Assembly: GCF_040807025.1 (NCBI RefSeq)
Contig: NC_090942.1
Coordinates: 41,742,911-41,806,910, forward strand
Direction of reading: 5' to 3'
Origin: Struthio camelus
Lineage: Eukaryota; Chordata; Aves; Struthioniformes; Struthionidae
DNA length: 64,000 bases
Under the pieces are notes generated by a model. It was not told where the DNA came from. It saw nothing but the letters and a program-made list of their open reading frames with translations, and did no database searches. Below, piece by piece: positions 50,241 through 61,900 of this stretch; within the stretch, counting starts at the first letter, position 1; each line of letters begins with the position of its first letter. The translations under genes were made by a program, and so were the position numbers.

Positions 50241-52570
50241 GACACAGGGCTGAAGAATGGGAATGTGGAATAACACAGAAAGGGATTTTCATTCGCACTT
50301 CCACAGAATGCCAATCTATTTATTCCAATGCATCATGAACAGAAATTTCCGTCCTGGAGAATCTTTCATTTTTGCCGGCTGCATGTTGCATTTTTGCCCT
50401 GGAATAGCAGCACAGCAGATTCTGTCTTCATGTTCTTTGCTGCAAGTTCTTAATAATTAACATTCACATCAAAGGCCTCTGGGAAATGAAACGGTTTGCA
50501 AGAATAGTTACAGTCAGTCAGTCCTGGGAATATCTGCACTACAGTTTTGCTGTTCTAACAAAAGGCATTCTCGTGGCGGACAATATTTGTCTAATGTATA
50601 CCTTTTACATCTTAAATGCTTTATTTCCCAATAATAAATATGGCACACCTGCACATTGTTTTGAGTAACGTCAGAGAGCACAAGAATTATTATTATGATA
50701 GCTTAATTATTAATAATACAACAGGAACTGGAGAGACTTAGGTGGGTGGCTTTAAAAAGATACACTGATCAATCAGGTGTACTCAGGATAATGACCAAAT
50801 TTTCCAAAACTGAGGCACTTGGAGAACAATTTTGAGATGTGAATATGAGGGAAAGAACTTTAAAAAAAAAAAAAAAAAGCAGCCTTAGGAAAAAGTTTTA
50901 CTTCTTCCTCATTCTTCCCCCAGACCTTTATTCATTCTCCTTTTCTTCTTTTCCTTGGGAAAAGCATTGAAGAGAAAAAGCATGTAAAAGAATTATAACA
51001 AATGAATAAAGCATTTACCTGATGGCTTTCATTTGAGTGCTTCCTTTTTTTTCCCCCCCGAATCGTCAGTTCCTCTCTTTCTCAGAGCTTGCCCTGAGCA
51101 TGCTGATGCATCTGCGTGTCACTCCATCCTGCCCCCAGTTTTGCTGTTGCTTTCACCCAGCAGTTCCTTTACTAATTCAAGAAGTAAAGGATTTGAGGGA
51201 TGTTCAGTCCAGGGACAGTGGTAGAAGAAGAAACACTGAACAGAATATTTAAAGCCTGAACAGAGCCTTCAGCCCTGCAAGTGAAAGTGCCAAGAGGAGG
51301 GACTGAATGACTGGCAGAGCAGCATACTGCTTGCTGTTCTCAGCATGAGCTCAGGATGCTGCTTGTCAGCAAGAGGAGCTATTAGAAACACATGGAGATA
51401 GTCTTCAGCATTGACATATATGTCTCACTGTATGCATGAAAAAGATAATACAAAGTGGCAAAGGATTCAGAACTGCTTGTCCTAGAGGGAATGATATTTA
51501 CATATAGTTTCTCTTCAACATGGAGAACTGATTTTTTTTTTTTGTAAATAATCAATTATGTCTTTTTCTTTACAAGAAAATATAATAGTTGTCTCCTGCC
51601 AGCATTGTTTCTTACCTAGAAATCAGATTGTATGATTTACTTGTTTCTGCAAATTAGGAACAAATTCCATGCTGCACAAAGCCTCCAAATACATTACTGA
51701 ACCTGTCAAGTACGTCCCCAAGGGTACACCGAGGCTCTAAGCACTGAGCGAGCGGGTAAAACATGTTCAGGTTCATAATGCCTTACTCTTCATCTTCAGT
51801 ACCTGAATACTTGCATTTCTTTTTGGAATAGATTATATCTTTTTCATACATTGATGCCTCTTAAAATAGTAGTTGTGTTTTCTGAATTATCATTTAATTA
51901 ACCTGAAGTATCAATCTTACCCTAGATAAAAATACCTATTATAGTCTTTGATGGATAGGTTGATGTTACTTGTGATTGTCCGTTGGGAGAACAGTGTGTA
52001 CTATCTCTCCTTCTGGACTCTAGTGTTCCTGGTAGAAACACAAAAACACACATTTCATTCACTGTAGTTTCTTTAGGAAATAGCAAATGTATCTTAAAAG
52101 GTATTTTCATGCGGAGGTAATCAGCAACATAGTTAACTTTTCCATTTTCATTTCTGTCAGAAACCATTGCTGACTTGGTGAAACTCAGCTGTTTCACTGT
52201 AGCTGTGGGGAAAAGTACATGTTGCCAAGTCAGTCAGGTGTTCCTCTTAAAACAGATTTATCTGGGATTTGTCTGACTAAATGTAGCTGTCCACAAGCTA
52301 GGGGAAATGAATCCACTTTAAGAGGCTAGTGACCATATACAGTTATTTCTACCTACCGTGCAGGATATTTATGTTCCTGGAAGTCATGCTGCCAAAGTGC
52401 TGTGTGAGCCTTTTGTCTGATTCTGCCTCATTACAAAACTGCTGCCACAGTGTTGTCATGGTGCTGTTGCCTCAATGGCAGTTAGCTACAAGGAGTTCAG
52501 TTTTCAAAGAGTTGCTCGCTGTCAGGCCTCTGCAGCAGACGACATAGTGAACAACAGGACAACAACGAAA

Positions 52571-52604
52571 AGATATGGGGCCATAAAGTAAGATATGGGG
52601 CCAT
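52571..52604 (+). repeat. Small direct repeat, 14-bp unit at 20-bp period
   Basis: AGATATGGGGCCAT occurs at 52571-52584 and again at 52591-52604. Looks like a local tandem duplication. Confidence 0.7.
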
Positions 52605-54973
52605 CTTTACAAATTAGATTGTCCTGTAAAGTCTATTTCTTTCAGAACTGTGAAAAATATTCCCTCCTAATGGATGAGTATAAACTATTTATAACAGAAG
52701 GTCTGTAAAAGTATTTTTAGGAAGTTATGTAAAAAGTCAAAGCATAGCAAATTAGACAGAAAAGAGGCATTCTGTCTTCTGAATATGCTGAAATAAACAC
52801 TTCTCAAACTAAATTAATACCACTAAAATAAAATAGCTTGACAACTATCACAGACAGCGAAACCTACAGACTCTAACAAGCCACGTATATCAGGTTATGA
52901 TAAAATGTAACATTCTCTGTAGTTCAGACAGAATTGTCTCTTCTCAGCCAGATCACCCTTTCTATTTCATTTAATACTGATGGCTGCAGTTTTGGATAAT
53001 GCAGCACGTTAGACTTCCCATGCAAGAAAAGACAGTAATCGCAGGTTCCAAGCAAGAGACAGAGGGAAACAGAAATGATGAAACACAATAGTCACTTGCA
53101 GCAGCGTACTGTCGGTGGGAAGATGTACCTTCTACCTGTGTGCCATGGCAGAGGATTTAGAGAAACGTAGCCTGCTAGAATTGGGCTGCAGTTGGTTTCT
53201 TACGTTTTGTTGTGCTTTCTGTTAGAAAAACGATGCTGGCAGCCATGCTGGCAGCAGTTGTTCCCCTGGGCCCGTTCAGCATACAGAATTCCTATGGGGT
53301 GTCTCCTCCGGAGCCCTTCCAAAAGCCTCAGCTCCTGTGCAAGCAGTGAGAGCAATTCAAGCATTTCAAACACCAGTTAATTCTTCCTCCCTGGGAGATA
53401 GCCTATATTTCCACCATAGTGTTCAATATAATAACACACTCGACTGAAGACTGATGAAAAATCACCCGTGCAGAAAGTACCAAGACTCAACAGCTATCCT
53501 TTTGATCAATAAGGTTTAACTGATATACGGATCATTCTGTTTGAAGGAAAGCTGAAAAGTATAAATCAGGCGTATTCTGTAGTATAATCTTATTTATTTA
53601 TAAAGAATGTATATAGAGTCCCATTTCCCTGAAAACAGTAGAAAGATACAAGAACAAGAGGGTTTTTTTTTGCCAACAGTTTTCAAGACAGCCTCCGACA
53701 CAGTCCTGTGTTGCTTGGAGTGCTGTCTCTACTTCCACTCAGAGTGAAGTTGTTTTCTGCTGCCCTTCTTTTGCCTTTGCTGCCTATGTAGAGCATTTTG
53801 TCCCTGCTCCAAGCAACAGCAGTGTCTTAGCAGCTGCATCTGCAGTCAGCTACCAGGGAAAGCCCCAACCTGCTCGGCCTTGCAAGCAGCCTGTACTCGA
53901 GCATTGACTTCCTTCACCTCTGGCAACCTAAATCCAAAACTGATCTCACTGGCTTTCTTTGATTCAGCCTGGAAGAGGGATAGCTAACATCCCAGTCAGC
54001 TTTGCTGGCTAGACATGGAAGGCGCGATTAATGGAAGCCAGTATCACTTTCCAGCAAAACACAGTTTTTGTTGAAATAACTTACATGCCCACAAAACTGC
54101 GAATGTATTTAAAGAAAAGATACTCTTGAAGACTTTGTCTACTTGATTTCTAACCTGTTTTTCTATTTATTTTATTCACATTTGGAGAAAATTAAAAGGT
54201 AAAAAAGAAATCCGTTTTGTATGTGAATGTGATACTGTTTGGTAATGAAGTTTCTTGCTCCAGGAAATTTGATCTTTGTTCTCCTGGCAGTGTTCTCTAT
54301 TTTTTCCTCTATTCCTTTTCACACAACAGAGCATTAATATTATCTGACAGAGAAAAAAGGAAATTGCACTGTGATGCCTCTTCATAAGCGTTATTTTTCT
54401 TACCACTAAACGATCACTAGAGAGAAGTTATGTTGCAGTAGCTCGGACTGGTTTGTGTGGGTAGCTTTTAATTAAGGTATGACGTTCAGTTTCACAAGGC
54501 AGTGATCTAGTTCTCAAGTGTACGAAACACTATCAGAGAAAGACCTCTACGGTCAAGGAACTTCACAGAACATTTTTCTCATGCCTTTTTCATTGCCTGC
54601 TCTCACATCTCTGTTTAAAGCATTTTATCATGGACTGTTTTTTTTTTTTTTAATAAAAATGTAAATGCCAATATAACTTTATTCACATGGATAGGGCCAC
54701 TGAAGTTTGATGGGATGAAAGCTGTGTTTAAATATATTCATTAGAGGCTTTGCCCTTCTGCTTACAGTAAGCTCTGTAGGTGCGCTCGCTGCATTTGAAA
54801 GTCTTATGATGATGACATTAAAAACCAAATTGGTATGTGTGTCTAAATCTTGCACAGGTCTCTCTCTCTCCTGACATATGATTCTAGATATGGTAAAGCT
54901 ATTTGTTCCGCCTAGGCCACAATTATCATTCCAGTTCAGCGTCCTGCCAAATAATTGCCTTTTATTATATGTC

Positions 54974-55003
54974 GGGGGAGTGGGGTGGGGGGAGGAGGGG
55001 GGA
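54974..55003 (+). other. G-quadruplex-forming tract
   Basis: Successive G5, G4, G6 and G6 runs separated by 1-4 bases, about 780 bp upstream of the RAB21 start codon. It satisfies the usual four-run pattern for an intramolecular quadruplex. Confidence 0.65.
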
Positions 55004-55277
55004 GCTCGGTATTTGTAGAAACTTTTTGAAGACAGGAGCTCAAGACGAGATCCACCTGATCCAACTGCTGATCTCGGTGAGTAGCTAGCTTGGCCTGAGC
55101 TCGCCACCCCGGCTTGCCTTTCCAGGCAACGGGAAAAAAACGGTCGCTTTTAGGACGTGAGTCACCCGCGCTATCTCGGGGGCGCGCGGGGCCGGCTCTG
55201 AGGAGAGCCCCTTCCCTCCCGCCACCGGGGCGGCAACGGCGACGCTCTGCCAGGTATCCTTACATATAGATATATAT

Positions 55278-55278
<1 letters not shown>

Positions 55279-55333
<55 letters not shown>
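55279..55333 (+). repeat. (CA)27 microsatellite
   Basis: 55 bp of uninterrupted CA dinucleotide running directly into an E-box (CACGTG) and preceded by a short TATATA stretch. About 450 bp upstream of the RAB21 start codon. Long pure CA runs are highly mutable. Confidence 0.98.
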
Positions 55334-55336
<3 letters not shown>

Positions 55337-55783
55337 AAGGGAAGCAGGTCGCAGGCCCGACCGCGCCCCGCCCGGGAGGCCCCGTCACCGCCCCCGTCAC
55401 CGCCCCCTCCCCCTCCGGGAGCTCTGGGCGGGGCCTTTCTCCTCCGCCGCGTCCACCCCTCCCATTGGCGGCGGGGCGGGGCGGGGGCGCGTGACCGGGA
55501 GCTGCGTGACGTAGGAGGAAGAAGACGCCATTAGGGGGGGGGAAGCAGGGCGGCCGGCCGTGGCGGCGCTCTGGCTCTGCCTTCGCCTCCCCCGCGGCCT
55601 CGGCGGCGCCTTCCGGTCCTCTCGCCCCGCTCCGGTTCCTTTCCGCGCCGCGAGCCCGCCTGCCGCCCCCCGCGGGTCCCCGTCCGGCCGGGGCCGGTGG
55701 GCGGCGGTGACGACGACGACGGTGGTGGCGGCGGCGCGCCGCGGCGCAGGCGGTTGATGTGAGGCGGCGGCAGCGGGGCGCGG

Positions 55784-55930
55784 ATGGCGGCGGGGGCCGG
55801 CGCGGCGGCCGGGGGCCGCAGCTTCTCCTTCAAGGTGGTGCTGCTCGGGGAGGGCTGTGTGGGGAAAACCTCCCTGGTGCTGCGCTACTGCGAGAACAAG
55901 TTCAACGACAAGCACATCACCACCCTGCAG
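55784..55930 (+). CDS. RAB21: RAB21 coding exon 1
   Basis: 49 codons ending HITTLQ with donor CAG|GTGCGG. It contains the P-loop and the effector threonine. The start context is GCGCGGATGG, with G at +4 but no purine at -3. Confidence 0.96.
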
Positions 55931-58900
55931 GTGCGGGCCGGGGCGCAGGGGGGGCTCTCGCGGCTGTTCCGCCTTCCCTCCCGCTGGGCACTGTCTAGGG
56001 TTGCTGGGCGGTGTCAGCCCACCTCTTCGTTGCTCTCTGGCGCCTTACCGGGCTGCCCCTGCCCTGCCGGTGCTTGTTTTGTCGAATGTTGCTCTGCGCT
56101 GGAGTCTCTCTCTCTGGTGTTTACCGTCTTGTTCACCGCTCTTCCGTGGCAGGAGCGACCACTGCCACTCTTGAAATGGTGGCTGCCCCCCAGCTGGCTG
56201 TGCTGAAAGCCAGCGCTGGGGTTCTTTTTCCCCCCCTCGGGTTTAAGCTTTCAGTGCTTAAATAACTCGTTTCTATTCTGAATACTAACCGTTTTTTCCA
56301 GTTATGTATATGAAGGCGTTCATTTGAATGTTGGGAGATGGAAGCGTGGTTTGAAAGTAGTGTTGTTATTGTACATCAGCAGTGGACTGATGACTAAGTA
56401 TTTCATATGTGTTCCATTTCTGATAATTATAGTCTTCCTAGCATTTCAGAGGCTAACACTTAAACTGTCTAAATACTAATCTTTGAAGAGAACAGCTTTC
56501 ACGAAATGACTTATGAAATCATGGTATATTTTTTCTGGTTTCATAACAGAAAAAATTCTTAAGACTTATTTGCTTGTCACTTTATCTACCTGGGTTTTGG
56601 AACTTGTTCTCAGTAATGCTGTCAGCTAACTTATAAACAACTGAAAAGTGTTATTCCACTTAAACATGTGACAGGATGTCAGCTTGAAAATAATGCTTGT
56701 TTCTTGCACTGCCTACTAGCCTAGTATGGCATATTTGCCATATTAAAAACAAAAGATTGAAAGCTGATGCTCACATGATTGTATGTGGTCTTAGAAAACA
56801 TGTTTTAAACTTTGCATCAGGAGTTGTACATAAGTTTGTGTTGTGTGCTGTATCTGCTCATTTAATCTTCTGTCTCCAATTATGCAGCGTATTTTTTTAG
56901 CAGTTGTGAACAGGTGCATGAAAGTGTGATTTTGGCACTGTAATGTCTACTGTTAATAATAAGTATTCTTTAAGTAAAGAAACAAATCCTGCCACCATGT
57001 GGGCCGCTGGTGAGTTTTTAAATTCTCTGCTGTGAAATACAGAATAAGTAGTAGCTGATGTCAAAAAGCCTCAAGGTAGTTGTGCACTACTTATGCACGC
57101 TTTGGGAAAGATCTTAGCAGGGCTGGGTAGCTCAGAAAAGTTTAATGGCGAAGCTTTCCCTTAGAACAAAGGGAATATTAGAGATGTACTCGAAAAAATA
57201 TGGTGAATGTTTCATTAACAAATACAGTTGCTTCATTTTTGCTATAAATAGTGAAGAAGAACATATTTTAAACTTTATTAGCATAATGTTCATATTCTGG
57301 TATTGGAAGGATCTGTTGATAGGCTTACTAGAAATGAGGCATAAGGTATGGTATTTCTGGCAGGTTAATTGTAGTTTTGATGGCCATAGAGGTAAATAAT
57401 ACTTCACTGTACTGAAGCAGTAACTAGTAATTTACGGGTATCAGAGGATACAGTTGTAATTTTCACCTGAGCTGTGGCATCGAGCCAACAAATTTTTAAG
57501 AATGTATTGAAATGCTGTATGTATTCTGATATCCCATGTAGAAATAGTAGGATTGAAAACTGCTTGTTCATTGAACGGTACCTCTGTTCTTAGTCATGCT
57601 GATTAAATCTTTAGTGCAAAACTTAAAATAGAGCTAAAAAGTGAGTTGGAATACAGAGCTATGTCACAGATGTCATAAAATGGAGCTTTAAATGACAAGT
57701 CAAAAATGCTGACAAAAAGCCTCTCTAAATGCTATGGCTTGGAAGCTTCTTTGTTTTGGACTATCTTGGGTGGCAAGAATTGTTTGTAAAGGAATGAAAA
57801 CACATACTGATACTTGAAATAGAAACTTTGTCTCTACTGCAGTTAGTCTTCTGGTTGCTACTTAAATGTTGATAGTGAAGTGATAATGCTGTTTTTAATT
57901 GATTGCCCTGTATTTTTCAATACATTTTGCTTTTCTGATTGTAAAATAGTGTCAGCTGCTGTTGAATGTTACTGTACTAAATGATAATACTTCAAAAGTG
58001 TATATTGTGGTTTTTGTTTTCCTGTATAGTAGGAGAAGAAAGATTTAGTAAGTCATAAGCACTTCCACTGGCGAGTTAAAACGTCCCTTAAATAAGCTAG
58101 GGAGAAACTAGAATATCTGATTAAGCAATGAAGTGCCGTTTTTTGCAAGACATCCTTTTTTAGATTATGGACTTAATCTGGTAAAGTGGTTTTGTTTCAT
58201 GGCTTCAGTTCAGGATATTTCAGCAAAGGATTTTTGTTCCAGTAAAGTCAAAATTAGGTAAATTCTTCGTTCCTGATTCAGCCGAGGAGCCACAGTGATG
58301 AGCCATATGAAGAGATCACCAGATAGTGGGACAAGCAGCTCTCATCCACAGTACTCTCCTTTAGAAAAAGGAAAGAAGCTTTGCATTGTGCTTTATCCCA
58401 GTATGATTACAACAACAAGCAGGATGGTTGGCCTATGGATTTCTGAAGAGTTAATTTAGTGATGCTGCCTGGTACTTCCTGAAGTGTAAGCCCTCTTATC
58501 TTGAGAGGAATGTGACTTATAGATGTCTGCCCTCTGAGCGGAGAGAGCAGAGGAATCCCTTGAATTGGTCAGTGTGAGTCTTTTTGCTAAAATGAATATC
58601 TGTACTTTTCCATCTGAATTCTAACACTTCAGTATTTTTTTTTAACTGTGAAGTTAATCTGCGTACATACAAATAGAATCCCCTACTGTGCTAGTAGCAC
58701 AGGAGTATTAGTGCAAGGGAGCTGCTCCCCTCCTCCCCACTAGCTAGACTAAAACAATGGATTGGAACTTCCTTATATAGATGGGAACCTCTTATATAGA
58801 GGTTAGGAGGCTGCTTGGACTTGTTGCTGTAGTTGTATTAGCTTGAAGTCATAAACTTAAGATTTCAAAGGACCTGCAAATTGAAACAAGGTAGCTGCCG

Positions 58901-61900
58901 AGTTGCTGCTTAGTTGAAAGAAAATGCCCAGAATAATGTGGAGAAGCTGATGCAGGAAAGCTAGATTCCCCTTCTTCCCTTTCCCCCTGCCCCCTCTCCC
59001 CTCCCCCTCCCCCCCCCAATATAACCTATATTGCCAGACCTTGTGGGCCAGTTAGAACTGGTTCCCATAGATCCAGGTGTTGAGGTCAGGGTTTTCATTT
59101 TAAAATGCTTCTCAGCTCTAAACTGATATCAAGTGGTATATGCAGAAATTACTTCAATAGTAAAGAAATCGACTCTCAAACTATCCCTTTTTATTTAAGG
59201 AGATGCTTTCTTTTGCTAAATTATGGGAGAAGAGTACAGCTTTCATGCTCTGATCTCTGAAATATACTGAGGACTACACAATTTCCAACATGAAAGTCAC
59301 TAATGGACACCAGTCATGCCATGCTGATCCTGATTGTTTTGGGGCACTTGCATAACCTGGGAAAGCTATCATGGGTGTGAGATAGCCTCCTTGTTCTGCT
59401 TTTTCCAGGTTAGTGCTATATGCAGTATTCTTATGCCTGGCTTGCCCCTGTGTCCAAGATAAAACAATCAAGGGGCAGATGGTAGAGAACTGCTTCCCTC
59501 CCTCCCTCCCCCCTGACTTTCAAGAGAATCATTTCCAACCAGATCTGCCTCTTGTTCCACTCAGGTTCTTTTATCCACTCTAACAGGGCCTAATGCACAC
59601 GTGGAACTGAATTCTTAAAAGTTAAGAAAGGATTTTCGACAGACTCATTAAGGGAATGGTATTTAGCTCCTATAATTGCATTATTCTTTTCCTCTAAGTG
59701 TATAAGTATTGTTCTGACTAGTCATACTACACGAATCAAAATACCAATAATAGCTTGCTCCAAAGAGCTGTATGAAATTGCTTGTCTTGGAATTAACTCT
59801 GGTCCCATAGGTTAGGTGGTGGTGTCCCCCTGCCCCAGCAAGAAGGAATTGCTATGGTAATGAAAATAGTATGGAAAGGAGTTACTGATTGTAAGGCAGA
59901 AGTCATGACTGACACTTGACCCTCTAGTGCTTGGTTGGTAAGCCTGCAGGAGTTTGGAACAAATGTTGAATCTTCTTCTGTGTGTTAATTACTTAATGCT
60001 GTCCAGACCTTATCACTTTCAACAGCTTTGATGTGCTTTGCCACTTACTACTTTCTAAACTGATTGGATGGGGAAACTCGCTACACCAGAACAGTAGTTA
60101 AGGCTCTTTCTTACACCTTGAACCCCCCAAAACTGTTGACGAAGCTTTTAATGAAAAAGCTGCGAGTCCTGCATTCACTGCATTAGCTTTTTGATTATCT
60201 CTAACCTTCAGAATGAAGAGTAGTAACCTTGGTCTTACATGAGACAAATGGAACTTCCCCTGGGGATCTTGGGGCTGGTGTTGGGGAGGAGGGAAGAATG
60301 CCATGCTTTCTCCTATGCGTATTTGTTGTCTTTGAAGTGTATGTGCCACTATGGCCATAAAATACATGAATTACTTACATGTAAGTATGCCAAACTTAGC
60401 CATACTTATTAATTCAAGAACCGAGCCTGCTAACAGTATTTTTTCAAATATATAAACACAATTAAAAGGGAAAGAAGCATTTTATCTATATGTAGTATTG
60501 ACTGTTTTGCACAGCATGTTCATAAAGCTTTCTGCTCAGTACTTGGTAACTGAAGTAGTCATAGTTAGATAACCGTGTTACAAACTTTTTATTAAGAAAG
60601 CTTTTCATGCAAGCTTACTTGTGATCCTCTTCATACTGATGCTATCTTTCCTTGTTTTGAGCTAGGGATCTAAGACTTTAGGCTAAACTTAAACAGTAAA
60701 AATTCATCAGGTTTTAATATGGAGAGCAAGTACAACAGCCCAACGCTAAATACCGTTGCCATGATCTCGTGTCAATTTTACGGTAGGTACTGAAAAGCTT
60801 ACTTGAATGTATGTGTCTTCTCAAGCTTTGGTATCTAGGAAAGCAAATGTTTTACTGTTAGTGCTAAAAGAACACTATTTCTATCAAGAGCAGTAGTGAC
60901 CTGAAGGACAGATGATATTTAAGCAAAACTTATATAGGGAGATAACTGTCTGACATACCATATACTGAGGTAGATTTAATGGCACAGTTGTCTTTACTGG
61001 GCCAATATCCAAAGCCGTGATTTTATAACTCTTTGAATACCGACTTCTGTGTTTTTAATATGAAAATGTTTCTGTGAAGATTTTCTCCACCCTTTGGCCC
61101 AGAGGTCCAAGAATGTGGTTCTCAAACACTTAAAGTTCTTACAGACTGAGTAGAGTTGACTTCCTTTGCTATGCTTAGTCTTAGACAGAAGCAAAAAAGC
61201 TCACAGAGCTCTTCCTTGAGATTTACAACAGATGTATGTAGTTCTGTAGTAAGTACATCAATAAAGTATTGGCAAGTAAGCTTGATTCAATGTGTTTAAC
61301 CCATACTTTTTGATAATATGGCCCCAATGTTGGTGAATTAGAAATTCTGAAGTCACTAAGCTTTTCATTTTTAAACTTGGATGTAGTAGAACAAATTAAT
61401 ATATGAAGAGTGGAGACTGATCAGATAGGTGATTCTGAAGGACAGCTAGCTAAAAGCTGTAAACTAGCTTCTATAGAATCTTTGATTTACCTGTAAACCA
61501 TTAAAGTTTTCCTCATGTTTAAGGCTTGCTACTGTGCTGTTGCATTTTTTTTTTTGTTTTAAGTCAGATAATGTGTTAATTATTTCTAACTTGCTGTCTG
61601 GAACTGTTTCTGAAGTTGATTTTTATGCCACCTCACTGTAGACTGAAGGGGTAGTGTTAGTGCTGCAGGTAGGTTGAATATAATGGCCACGATGACCAGT
61701 TCTGCTACTTGCTCTTGGAAAGAGGTTCTGGGTGTTTTCTTTTTTTTCTAGATCTATGGTCTGTCCTCTCTATATATCAGCTCTGTTATTTGTCTGACTT
61801 TATGGAATGCTTTGAGGGAAAGGGTACAACTTATTTCAAATAAGGAAAGAAAAAGACCTCTCTAAATCAATTCCTTACCTTATGTCATGCAAATGCCTGA

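Larger units (their letters stand above)
50241..55090. other. Intergenic DNA upstream of RAB21
   Basis: 4.8 kb, AT-rich, no firm gene. It contains an A16 run near 50863, a 14-bp direct repeat with 20-bp period (52571-52604), a T13 run near 54638 and a G-quadruplex-type tract at 54974-55003. Confidence 0.6.
55090..55960 (+). promoter_or_regulatory. RAB21: RAB21 CpG island promoter
   Basis: CpG-dense island covering the upstream region, 5' UTR and first coding exon. Visible elements are an E-box CACGTG (55331-55336), an inverted CCAAT (ATTGG, 55464-55468), adjoining Sp1-type GGGGCGGGGCGGGGG boxes (from 55473), a CRE-like TGACGTAG (55507-55514) and a YY1-like CGCCATT (55526-55532). Transcription probably starts around 55520-55560, with no TATA box. 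The start site is an inference. Confidence 0.8.

Noticed and set aside
49761-50276. 171-codon minus-strand ORF as a gene
   Set aside because: Composition is explained by the GC-rich block. No domain, and no convincing start or splice context. Kept only as a composition oddity.
54679-55107. 142-codon minus-strand ORF upstream of RAB21
   Set aside because: No recognisable family. Part of it is the complement of the G-rich tract, giving a Pro-rich segment. A divergent RAB21 promoter transcript is possible but nothing supports a protein.
55397-55915. 172-codon minus-strand ORF over RAB21 exon 1
   Set aside because: GC-driven shadow of the RAB21 5' UTR and first exon. Low-complexity Arg/Pro/Ala composition, no domain.
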